DNA from: Flemingiibacterium sp045634345
GTDB taxonomy: Bacteria; Bacillota; Clostridia; Oscillospirales; CAG-272
NCBI GenBank assembly: GCA_045634345.1
Contig: JAZRAB010000143.1
Location: forward strand, 1-12,078
Direction of reading: 5' to 3'
Length of the DNA stretch: 12,078 nt
Shown: one piece after another, positions 1-6,167 of the stretch
Layout of the letters: each line of letters starts with the position of its first letter
How positions within the stretch are numbered: the stretch's first letter is position 1
Position numbers and translations under genes: made by a program
Notes under the pieces: generated by a model
What the model was told of the DNA's origin: nothing
The model's input: the letters and a program-made list of their open reading frames with translations, nothing else
Databases searched by the model: none

Positions 1-118
1 CTCTCAAACGCCGATCCATAGGTTTCCCCTGCACCCTTCCTTGGCTCGGCTGAGCCGAGCCGGGTGGGGGATGGAGGGGGAGGGTGGAGCGGCGCCTGAG
101 CGCAGCGCCTCCCCCCCT
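1..118. repeat. GC-rich palindromic DNA at the left end
   Basis: No credible gene lies here. A perfect palindrome sits at 43-61 (arms GGCTCGGCT and AGCCGAGCC around one G). A larger imperfect hairpin is formed by G-rich 76-96 and C-rich 103-117, with an inner GGCGC/GCGCC stem. The + strand at 62-84 has four runs of three or more G separated by loops of 1, 5 and 1 nt, a canonical G-quadruplex pattern. The segment adjoins the repeat at 119-240 and may be a variable hairpin module of the same element. The short reading frames in it have no ribosome binding site and no recognisable protein. Confidence 0.6.
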
Positions 119-240
119 GAGCGGCGGCGTTGCCGCCGCGAGCAATACCGGCAGACGGTGCGAAGCACCGCAAGGAGCGCCAACGCCCCACTCGCACATG
201 CCGCGCTCCGCGCGACAGCGCGATAAACTCAAATTTATCG
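119..240 (+). repeat. Structured dispersed repeat, left copy
   Basis: This segment matches the reverse complement of 11891-11996. Compared by eye, 119-186 pairs without gaps with 11996-11929 at about 58 of 68 positions. The terminal 15 bases at 221-235 are identical to the complement of 11910-11896. It contains hairpins GCGGCGGC/GCCGCCGC with loop GTT (121-139), CGGTGC/GCACCG with loop GAA (156-170), CGCGCT/AGCGCG (202-222) and a terminal CGATAAA/TTTATCG pair (221-240). The pyruvate kinase stop codon lies inside the terminal motif. It has no coding capacity, so a BOX/REP/MITE-like interspersed repeat is the likely class; the family is not recognised. Confidence 0.75.
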
Positions 241-1989
241 TCCGCAGTACACCATACCGCGCTTCGCGTCAAGCGTGACTGCAGTACCGTTTTTGAGTAT
301 GCGAGTCGCGCCGAGCGCACCAACGATTACAGGGATGCCGAGCGCTTGTCCTACTATGGCCGCATGGGAATCGTCTCCGTCGATCTCACAGATTATACCG
401 CGCGCATGACGAAGCAAGTCTATCACCTTGTTAGAGGTTGACGGAATTACGAGTATCTCATCACCCTTGAACTTCTGGCGCATTTCATCCTCATCACGGC
501 AAACGCAGAGCGTGCCGCACACACTTTCAACGCCCCATGCCGAGATTCCCGTACCGCTTGTCAGAACGTCACCGACGATCTGCACCTTCAAAATATTTGT
601 CGTTCCTGCAACTCCGAGCGGAAGTCCCGCTGTGATAACCGCGAGATCGCCGTAATTGACAAGACCATTACCGTAAGCGCAATCAAGCGCATGGTCAAAG
701 AGCGCATCGCTCGTTGTCTGTTCCTCGATATGAAGCGGTGAAACGCCCCACGAAAGCGAAAGCTGACGGCATACCTTTTCGCTCGGTGAACAGCCGATTA
801 TCGGTGTTTCCGGGCGAAAACGGCTTATCATTCTTGCTGTCTGTCCCGATTTTGTTACTGTAATTATAGCATTCGCTCCAAGGTCATTAGCGGTCGTGCA
901 CGCCGCGTGTGAGATAGCGGTGGTTACATTCGAGAAGCCTGACGGCAAGCGCGAAAAGCGCTCGGTGTAGCTTATATCACTCTCGGTGCGTGTCGCAATG
1001 GATGACATCATGGCAACGCTTTCAACGGGATAGCTTCCCGCCGCAGTCTCACCCGAAAGCATTATCGCGGATGTGCCGTCATATATAGCGTTTGCCACGT
1101 CCGTGATCTCCGCACGTGTCGGACGCGGATTTTTTGTCATCGATTCAAGCATCTGCGTCGCGGTAATCGCAGGCTTGCCGGCGCTGTAGGCTTTTGATAT
1201 AAGACGCTTTTGAACGATCGGTATATCCTCCATCGGTATCTCAACGCCCATATCGCCGCGTGCAACCATTATGGCATCCGCAACCTTGATGATCTCATCA
1301 ATATTTTCAACGCCCGCCGCGTTTTCTATCTTTGCGATGATGCGTATATTGTGACAATCGTGCCTTTCAAGCAGGTCACGTATACTCACAATATCAGCCG
1401 CACACTGTGTAAACGATGCCGCGATGAAATCAAAATCCTCAGCAATACCAAACTCAATATCAGAAATATCACGCTCGGATAAAAACGGTAGTGACAGCTT
1501 TACGCCCGGCACATTGACGCCCTTGCGGTCGGATATTCTTCCGCCGTTGACAACACGGCAGATGATGCCGGAGCAGTTAGTCTCGGAAACACGAAGCTCA
1601 ATTAGTCCGTCGTCTATAAGGATCCGACTTCCGACGCTGACATCGCGCCACAGATCCTTATACGTCACCGAAACCTGCGATGCATCGCCGATTATATCAT
1701 CAAACACTAATTTGAACTCTGCGTCGCGCTCAAGCATTACCGGCTCCGAAAGCTTGCCTATGCGTATTTCCGGCCCTTTGGTATCAAGCAGCAGAGCTGT
1801 GTGTGTACCAAGCTCGGCACGAGCCTCTTTTATCATATCGGCAATCTGCTTGTGTCCCGCATGATCGCCGTGGGAGAAATTGAGACGAGCGACATCCATG
1901 CCTGCATCGATCATTTTACGTATAGTCTCGGGATTCGCCGATGCCGGCCCTATTGTACATACTATTTTTGTTTTACGTTTTTGATTCAT
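235..1989 (-). CDS. pyk: Pyruvate kinase with C-terminal PEP-utiliser domain
   Basis: Catalyses the last step of glycolysis, phosphoenolpyruvate + ADP to pyruvate + ATP, in the cytoplasm. The 584-residue product begins MNQKRKTKIVCTIGPAS. Visible motifs are the substrate-site RLNFSHG (35-41), DTKGPEIR (69-76), the catalytic lysine in AKIENAAG (K220), the metal/ADP region ARGDMGVEI (243-251) and TATQMLESM (276-284). Residues from about 509 form the extra domain related to the PEP-utiliser mobile domain, including DSHAA with H542. That domain is usual in Bacillota enzymes of about 585 residues. The start at 1989 is preferred because AGGA sits 7 nt upstream; an in-frame ATG at 2022 has a purine run directly against it, which is too close. 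The gene is divergent from the MATE gene. Its C terminus is a few residues shorter than I recall for Bacillus enzymes and ends inside the repeat. Confidence 0.97.
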   Translation of the reverse strand: MNQKRKTKIVCTIGPASANPETIRKMIDAGMDVARLNFSHGDHAGHKQIADMIKEARAELGTHTALLLDTKGPEIRIGKLSEPVMLERDAEFKLVFDDIIGDASQVSVTYKDLWRDVSVGSRILIDDGLIELRVSETNCSGIICRVVNGGRISDRKGVNVPGVKLSLPFLSERDISDIEFGIAEDFDFIAASFTQCAADIVSIRDLLERHDCHNIRIIAKIENAAGVENIDEIIKVADAIMVARGDMGVEIPMEDIPIVQKRLISKAYSAGKPAITATQMLESMTKNPRPTRAEITDVANAIYDGTSAIMLSGETAAGSYPVESVAMMSSIATRTESDISYTERFSRLPSGFSNVTTAISHAACTTANDLGANAIITVTKSGQTARMISRFRPETPIIGCSPSEKVCRQLSLSWGVSPLHIEEQTTSDALFDHALDCAYGNGLVNYGDLAVITAGLPLGVAGTTNILKVQIVGDVLTSGTGISAWGVESVCGTLCVCRDEDEMRQKFKGDEILVIPSTSNKVIDLLRHARGIICEIDGDDSHAAIVGQALGIPVIVGALGATRILKNGTAVTLDAKRGMVYCGR

Positions 1990-2119
1990 TTTGTGTTCCT
2001 GAACTTCACTGCGCGAAGTCATCCTTTCCCACGATCACAGATCACGCATCTCCATTATCGACGCAAGCCCATAATCTAAATCGAATAAATATTTACTTAA
2101 AAAATTAATTTATATAATA

Positions 2120-2148
2120 ATTTTATCATAATACTTCACTGCATGCAA
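2120..2148 (-). promoter_or_regulatory. Candidate pyk promoter
   Basis: On the minus strand TTGCAT (2148-2143) is followed after 17 nt by TAAAAT (2125-2120). This would give a 5' leader of roughly 120 nt before the pyk start. The region is very AT-rich, so chance matches are possible. Just before the ribosome binding site the leader has a short ACTTC/GAAGT inverted repeat (2003-2019). Confidence 0.45.
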
Positions 2149-2212
2149 TAGAAATTTTGAAATTCATCCAAAATTAACATAGTTGGATTTATGTTTTTCG
2201 CTCTTTTACCCA

Positions 2213-2241
2213 TTGACTTTAAGAATATAAAAGAATACAAT
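2213..2241 (+). promoter_or_regulatory. MATE gene promoter
   Basis: TTGACT at 2213-2218 and TACAAT at 2236-2241 are separated by exactly 17 nt, a good sigma-A match. The ribosome binding site GGAGGG at 2270-2275 precedes the ATG at 2285. With the pyk promoter candidate it makes the 1990-2284 gap a divergent promoter region; no gene is seen there. Confidence 0.7.
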
Positions 2242-2284
2242 ATAATTAGCGAATCATGTATGTAATGTCGGAGGGTTTGATATA

Positions 2285-3676
2285 ATGAGTGCTGCCGTCA
2301 AAAAGACTTCTGCAAATCAAATAAATATGTGCGAGGGTGCATTATTCCCGAAATTTCTGCGTTTCGCTATCCCGGTAATGCTGGCAAATATGCTTCAGAC
2401 GCTCTTTAATGCCGCAGACATGGCAATAATCGGCATATTTTGCGGAGATGTATCTCTTGCCGCTATCAGTTCAACCGGCTCGCTTTGTTCCTTTTTAACG
2501 GGGCTTCTCATGGGACTTTCCGTTGGTTCAAATGTTCTTGCCGCGCGTTTCTTCGGCGCAAAAGATGATGACCGTCTTTCTAAAACCGTACATACATCCC
2601 TCACCATATCCCTTATCGCAGGCGTGCTTGTCACCGTGATCGGGTTGATTTTCGCGCCTATGCTGCTTGAAGCAATGAATGTACCGGACAATGTACTGCC
2701 GCTTTCAAAAACGTATCTGTTTATATACTTTCTCGGCATCACCCCGACGATAATCTTCAACTATGCCGCCTCAATATTACGTGCTGTGGGCGACACAAAG
2801 CGCCCCCTATATTATCTCATGTTCTCCGGAGTGCTCAATGTACTGCTCAACATCCTCTTTGTAACAGCAATCAAACTTGATGTTGCAGGTGTAGCGATTG
2901 CAACTGTAATATCGCAGACACTTGCTATGATTTTGATCATCCGATGCCTGCTTCGTGAAACAGGCGCGATGCGCTTCGAGTGGAAAAAGCTTTCGCTCGA
3001 CAAATCCATCGCGCTTCAGATTATTCGCATAGGACTTCCCGCAGGTCTCCAGACCTCTCTCTTTTCAGTATCAAACATCGCAATTCAATCCTCCGTCAAC
3101 GTATTCGGCGATGCGGCAATTTCGGGAAGCGGCGCGATGGCAACAATTGAGGGTATCGCATATGTCGCCATGAACGCATGGACTACAGTTGTCGTCTCAT
3201 CTACCTCGCAAAACTTCGGTGTGAAAAATCACAAGCGCATAATAAGCTCACAGCTTCTCGGTCAAGCCTGCGTAATTACGGTTGGAATCGTGTTCGCAAT
3301 AGTATACTCAATATTCGGAGAACCTCTTCTCGGTTTGTTTGTTGACTCACCTGAGGCGCTTGAAGCCGGACTGCTCAGAATGAACTATATCGGTAAACTG
3401 TATTTTACCTGCGGAATAATGGACGTATTAACCTCGGGACTCCGCGGACTCGGATACTCCTTCGTCCCAATGCTTATAAGTCTTTTCGGCTCTGTACTTC
3501 TTCGCATAGTATGGGTAAATACCGTATTCCTGATACCCGAATATCACACCCTCTCAACAGTATTTTTCATCTACCCCGTATCGTGGATACTCACATCCTC
3601 TGTACTACTCATAATGTTCATCTTCTCATTCAGAAAAACAGTAAGGCAATTCACATCTGAGCTTCGCATGCAGTAA
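2285..3676 (+). CDS. MATE-family multidrug/cation exporter
   Basis: A 463-residue polytopic inner-membrane protein, predicted to expel drugs or other organic cations in exchange for Na+ or H+. Length and layout fit the usual 12-helix MATE fold made of two six-helix halves. The first half opens with FAIPVMLANMLQTLFNAADM (27-46), the classic MATE helix-1 pattern, and has the loop RAVGDTKRP (166-174). The second half starts near 247 with IRIGLPAGLQTSLFSVSN, the internal repeat of the same helix. The closest general type is the DinF/NorM-like transporters common in Clostridia; the substrate cannot be read from sequence. It is monocistronic, with its own promoter and a strong terminator. The start is fixed by GGAGG 10 nt upstream. 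No truncation or frameshift is seen. Confidence 0.93.
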   Translation: MSAAVKKTSANQINMCEGALFPKFLRFAIPVMLANMLQTLFNAADMAIIGIFCGDVSLAAISSTGSLCSFLTGLLMGLSVGSNVLAARFFGAKDDDRLSKTVHTSLTISLIAGVLVTVIGLIFAPMLLEAMNVPDNVLPLSKTYLFIYFLGITPTIIFNYAASILRAVGDTKRPLYYLMFSGVLNVLLNILFVTAIKLDVAGVAIATVISQTLAMILIIRCLLRETGAMRFEWKKLSLDKSIALQIIRIGLPAGLQTSLFSVSNIAIQSSVNVFGDAAISGSGAMATIEGIAYVAMNAWTTVVVSSTSQNFGVKNHKRIISSQLLGQACVITVGIVFAIVYSIFGEPLLGLFVDSPEALEAGLLRMNYIGKLYFTCGIMDVLTSGLRGLGYSFVPMLISLFGSVLLRIVWVNTVFLIPEYHTLSTVFFIYPVSWILTSSVLLIMFIFSFRKTVRQFTSELRMQ

Positions 3677-3687
3677 CAATAGAAAAC

Positions 3688-3724
3688 TACGGACTACCCA
3701 ACGGGCAGTCCGTAATCTTTTTTT
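3688..3724 (+). terminator. Rho-independent terminator of the MATE gene
   Basis: Stem TACGGACT (3688-3695) pairs with AGTCCGTA (3707-3714). After one A/C mismatch a CCC/GGG extension closes an AAC loop. Seven T residues follow (3718-3724). On the opposite strand the same hairpin is followed by GTTTTCT, so it may also end the convergent cysteine-rich gene, whose stop codon overlaps the T tract. Confidence 0.88.
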
Positions 3725-4583
3725 ATTTACCGCAGCCGCAGTCTTTTATGATAGTGTTTGCATTACAGTCGCAGCCGTTCATAACGGGTGCGCTTCTGCC
3801 GGGAGCAAACTCCTCAATTGGAAACGCCATTCTGCGAAAAGCGTCGCAGGGACTGTTCGATTCTGTAGGTGCGCACTCCTTGTCGGGTACACTGAACTCG
3901 ACCGCGTTCACAAGATACTGCTCGGGGCGCTCAATGCGAATAACCGAGAAGAATCCAAGTGAAACCGCAAGATAACGGCTTCCTTCCTCATAAAGATCAC
4001 CGAACATATTAGTTACCGCAGTAGGTATATCCGCGCACGAGCAGCAGCAATGGCAGCAGCATGCTGTAGGTTCAACCACATTTGTGCTGAGCACAACCGG
4101 GTCTACCGTCTCAACTACCGCAATCGGGAGATTGCTTCCCATCTCGCCGCAGGTCGGTACAGAACAGAAGCCGTCAGATGCGGCATTCGAGCGGAAAATA
4201 TGCACCGATCCCTCGCCGCCGTAAAGAACCACCGATTTCTCCACCACCGCAAGTCCTGTGAAGCACTGCGGTTTTCCGGGACAGATACATGCCTCAAGCT
4301 CGAGGCGTACATAGAAGCGTACCGTCACGCGATAAAAGCCGCGCGAGAGCTGTACCGGCTCCACGGAGATCGTGGAGGAGCAGATCTGCGCTGATTTGGT
4401 ACGGACCTGTGTGGTATGTTCAATGATGCTCTGACCAAGCTCGTCAAGGAATACACGTGTGTCCTCAAAGCAATCACGGTCACGGCAAGAATCGAACACC
4501 TGATAGGTGTCGATCACGACGCCACATCCATTACCAAGATTACCGCGCTCACGACCAAAGCAGCTGTTTCTGTTATCAGCCAT
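3723..4583 (-). CDS. Cysteine-rich protein of unknown function
   Basis: A 286-residue protein with 23 cysteines (about 8%). It has no signal peptide or membrane segment that I can see. The cysteines fall in sets: an N-terminal group (C8, C20, C33, C38), a central CICPGKPQC (99-107), a dense CCCHCCCSC cluster (175-183), and a C-terminal group ending CDCNANTIIKDCGCGK. Between them are beta-rich stretches such as GFYRVTVRFYVRLELE (82-97) and YLAVSLGFFSVIRIE (204-218), which suggest two similar sandwich-like domains. I have an unverified impression that similar proteins, with the VIDTYQVFDSC-like N terminus, occur widely in Clostridia as hypothetical proteins. A structural, metal-binding or spore-surface role is conceivable but not shown. 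The start has a strong GGAAGGATGG upstream (4592-4600). Codon use resembles its neighbours. Confidence 0.85.
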   Translation of the reverse strand: MADNRNSCFGRERGNLGNGCGVVIDTYQVFDSCRDRDCFEDTRVFLDELGQSIIEHTTQVRTKSAQICSSTISVEPVQLSRGFYRVTVRFYVRLELEACICPGKPQCFTGLAVVEKSVVLYGGEGSVHIFRSNAASDGFCSVPTCGEMGSNLPIAVVETVDPVVLSTNVVEPTACCCHCCCSCADIPTAVTNMFGDLYEEGSRYLAVSLGFFSVIRIERPEQYLVNAVEFSVPDKECAPTESNSPCDAFRRMAFPIEEFAPGRSAPVMNGCDCNANTIIKDCGCGK

Positions 4584-4624
4584 TATAAATCCATCCTTCC
4601 TTGTAAATCATACTCTTAGGCTTT

Positions 4625-4648
4625 GGACACAGCCATGCGGCTGTATCC
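4625..4648 (-). other. Hairpin in the leader of the cysteine-rich gene
   Basis: On the minus strand GGATACAGCC and GGCTGTGTCC flank a GCAT loop, a 10-bp stem with one G-U pair. No T run follows in either direction, so it is a poor intrinsic terminator. It lies between the stop codon of the M23-like gene (4687) and the cysteine-rich start (4583). It could be an mRNA-stabilising or processing element. Confidence 0.45.
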
Positions 4649-4673
4649 TCATTTTCATGATATGCACAAAGGA

Positions 4674-4703
4674 TTTATAATGTTCATCATCTTGCACGTT
4701 CAA
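4674..4703 (-). promoter_or_regulatory. Candidate promoter of the cysteine-rich gene
   Basis: TTGAAC (4703-4698) is 18 nt from TATAAA (4679-4674) on the minus strand. The -35 box would lie inside the end of the upstream M23-like gene. A sporulation-type alternative (AC, 17 nt, CATATCATGA) occurs in the same stretch, so the promoter type is uncertain. Confidence 0.4.
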
Positions 4704-5250
4704 GATGTTCTCTGACCTTCTGCCACATTTCCTCCGCCTCGGGACAGCTTTCAATGTATGTACGAATACGTTCACTTAAACCGCATACTCGGCATACCAC
4801 ATCCGCATTCGGCTCTGCCGGCGGCTTGAATTCACCGGTTTTATGCGGTATCCCAAGATAATCACACCCATCAATGCGTCGCCCGTTGCGTCGAAATTCG
4901 AGCGTTAAGTATTCGCCCGTTCCCGTACCGCTTGAGCCTTGAAGTCCGATAACCTCTCCGCACCGCACGTAGTCACCCTCCTCAACAAATCGGCAGTCAA
5001 GTCTGCCGTATGTAACCGTAACACCGTCATGCCCCGTCAGTGTGACGACTGTGCCAAGTCTGTGCTCACGTGAATGTATATCATTATTGCGCCCCGCGCG
5101 CAGTACAACACCATCCTCCAGTGCTACCACCTCTCTGGCAGAGCCGTAAACAGACGGCAATCCTTCAAAACAAAGTACGCCGCTTGTCTGCTTTTTTCCC
5201 GTAGTACGTATGTCTGTAAGAACAAAATGGTTTGATTTGTAAAGTCTCAT
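4687..5250 (-). CDS. Degenerate M23/LytM-like protein lacking zinc ligands
   Basis: 187 residues. The central part (about 40-132) has the M23 beta-fold signature: VVALEDGVVL, GTVVTLTGHDGVTVTYGRL, VEEGDYVRCGEVIGLQGSSGTGTGEYLTLEFRRNG. Active M23 endopeptidases need an HxxxD motif, a YxHL motif and a final HLH. Here the first motif is absent, the second reads YGRL (81-84) and the third reads YLT (114-116), so peptidoglycan hydrolysis is not expected. The C-terminal 40 residues (VCRVCGLSERIRTYIESC and onward) recall tails of clostridial phage or cell-wall hydrolases. There is no signal peptide. It is the second gene of a two-gene operon: its ATG shares one base with the upstream stop (TAATG), and GAGG lies inside that gene. 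Possible roles are an amidase activator like EnvC/NlpD, a binding module, or a decaying lysin. Confidence 0.8.
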   Translation of the reverse strand: MRLYKSNHFVLTDIRTTGKKQTSGVLCFEGLPSVYGSAREVVALEDGVVLRAGRNNDIHSREHRLGTVVTLTGHDGVTVTYGRLDCRFVEEGDYVRCGEVIGLQGSSGTGTGEYLTLEFRRNGRRIDGCDYLGIPHKTGEFKPPAEPNADVVCRVCGLSERIRTYIESCPEAEEMWQKVREHLERAR

Positions 5251-5495
5251 TATATCACCTCATCAAAGTTTAGTTCTTCTGAACTTTTCGGCGTAAAAAA
5301 ACAGCGTGTAAAGCCATCCTCACTTAATTCAAGATACTCTGCGATACAGAGCATCTCATCCTGCTTAAATTCTCGCTCACCATACAGTAAATGCGAAAAT
5401 GCCGCTTCGCTATGCCCCATCTCGGCGGCAAGTCCCGCCGCACAGCACCTCTCGTCTATAAGCTCACGCAGGAATCTTCTGTCAAATGCTCTCAC
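5250..5495 (-). CDS. Small Cro-like helix-turn-helix regulator
   Basis: An 81-residue protein that is essentially one DNA-binding domain. The helix-turn-helix spans about 18-40 (AGLAAEMGHSEAAFSHLLYG), with the recognition helix near 29-37. The following FKQDEMLCIAEYLELS and the C-terminal FFTPKSSEELNF resemble short Cro/DUF739-like phage regulators of Clostridia, whose tails often read YFFT. It starts with GTG at 5495, chosen because GGAGGA (5504-5509) stands 8 nt upstream and no ATG is available. It is first in the leftward operon, directly behind a consensus promoter overlapped by a perfect palindrome, so autoregulation or repression by the divergent XRE protein is likely. It may act as the opposing regulator in a CI/Cro-like switch; that role is inferred from layout. 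Confidence 0.85.
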   Translation of the reverse strand: MRAFDRRFLRELIDERCCAAGLAAEMGHSEAAFSHLLYGEREFKQDEMLCIAEYLELSEDGFTRCFFTPKSSEELNFDEVI

Positions 5496-5513
5496 GTCTA
5501 TTTTCCTCCGAGG

Positions 5514-5536
5514 TTAGTTCAGAATTTCTGAACTAA
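5514..5536. promoter_or_regulatory. Operator O1, perfect 23-bp palindrome
   Basis: Arms TTAGTTCAGAA (5514-5524) and TTCTGAACTAA (5526-5536) are exact inverted repeats around one T. The site begins at the leftward -10 box and covers the expected transcription start, so binding should block leftward transcription. The likely ligands are the XRE and/or Cro-like proteins encoded on each side. Confidence 0.85.
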
Positions 5537-5564
5537 TTATAACATTTCCGCCAACCCATGTCAA
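5536..5564 (-). promoter_or_regulatory. Leftward promoter of the Cro-like/M23-like operon
   Basis: TTGACA (5564-5559) and TATAAT (5541-5536) on the minus strand are both full consensus hexamers with a 17-nt spacer. A promoter this strong, tightly overlapped by operator O1, is typical of a gene kept silent by a repressor and induced on its loss. Confidence 0.9.
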
Positions 5565-5612
5565 GGCTTGTGCAGATTTTTGCGATATTTTCGTGTTTTT
5601 TTGTCAAAAGAC

Positions 5613-5641
5613 TTGATTTCTGTCGAATGGTTGGTTATAAT
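5613..5641 (+). promoter_or_regulatory. Rightward promoter of the XRE-ImmA operon
   Basis: TTGATT (5613-5618) and TATAAT (5636-5641) are spaced by 17 nt. The expected start is near 5648, just before operator O2, which leaves a leader of about 70 nt to the ATG at 5721. The weaker -35 and imperfect operator fit lower, autoregulated expression of the repressor. Confidence 0.8.
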
Positions 5642-5650
5642 ATTTATATA

Positions 5651-5669
5651 AGTTTACAAATTCTGAACT
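5651..5669. promoter_or_regulatory. Operator O2, imperfect copy of O1
   Basis: AGTTTACAA (5651-5659) and TTCTGAACT (5661-5669) flank a central A. The right arm is identical to nine bases of O1; the left arm has two mismatches. It sits just downstream of the rightward -10, where binding would hinder initiation or clearance. The single-base centre is the same as in O1, so one protein probably reads both sites. Confidence 0.75.
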
Positions 5670-5720
5670 CATCAATATAAAAAATCCGTACAACAACACT
5701 GCAGAAAGTGAGGTTCTTAT

Positions 5721-6167
5721 ATGTCAATCTTCAGCGAGCGCCTCAAAATAGCTATGGAAAGGCGCGGCATCACCCAAGCACAGCTTTCCGCAGGCACCGG
5801 TATTCCAAAATCTGCTATCTCTCAATACCTCAGCGCACGCTTCAAGCCAAAGCAGGAGCGTGTCTATATCCTGTGCCGTGCTCTCGACGTTGATCCCGCG
5901 TGGCTTGTAGGTTATGAAAGCAAGCAGAAAAAAAGCATAAAATCCCTCGCAGTCAAATTATCGGAGCAGGAACGCAATCTCATCAGCGCATACCGAACCC
6001 GCCCCGAAATCAAAGAACGTATTGATAAAATTCTCGACGCACCGAGATTTGATATTTTCCGTGCCGCAAAATCGCAGGACGGAACCGTTGCACCGATGCA
6101 TGAGGAAATATCGGAGGAGCGTCTGCGCCGTTTGAAGGAAGCGCCGCTGTCCGATGAGGATCTGTAA
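5721..6167 (+). CDS. XRE-family repressor (ImmR/CI-like)
   Basis: 148 residues. The N-terminal XRE helix-turn-helix occupies about 5-62: FSERLKIAMERRGITQAQLSAGTGIPKSAISQYLS, followed by KPKQERVYILCRALDVDPAWLVGY, a standard Cro/CI pattern ending in the WLxGY motif. The rest (about 70-148) is charged and predicted helical, with EQERNLISAYRTRPEIKERIDKIL, typical of repressors paired with ImmA-type proteases rather than self-cleaving LexA-like ones; no LexA peptidase motif is seen. The start has GTGAGG 7 nt upstream. Its stop overlaps the protease gene by one base (TAATG), so the two are translationally coupled. It is expected to bind O1 and O2 and to repress the leftward operon; this is inference from layout. 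Confidence 0.9.
   Translation: MSIFSERLKIAMERRGITQAQLSAGTGIPKSAISQYLSARFKPKQERVYILCRALDVDPAWLVGYESKQKKSIKSLAVKLSEQERNLISAYRTRPEIKERIDKILDAPRFDIFRAAKSQDGTVAPMHEEISEERLRRLKEAPLSDEDL

Noticed and set aside
41..441. Several overlapping frames in the left-end repeat
   Set aside because: They run through palindromic repeat DNA and the end of pyk, lack ribosome binding sites and give arginine/proline-rich nonsense-like products.
4050..4394. A 114-codon frame opposite the cysteine-rich gene
   Set aside because: A shadow of the cysteine-rich coding sequence; it lacks a start signal and any domain.
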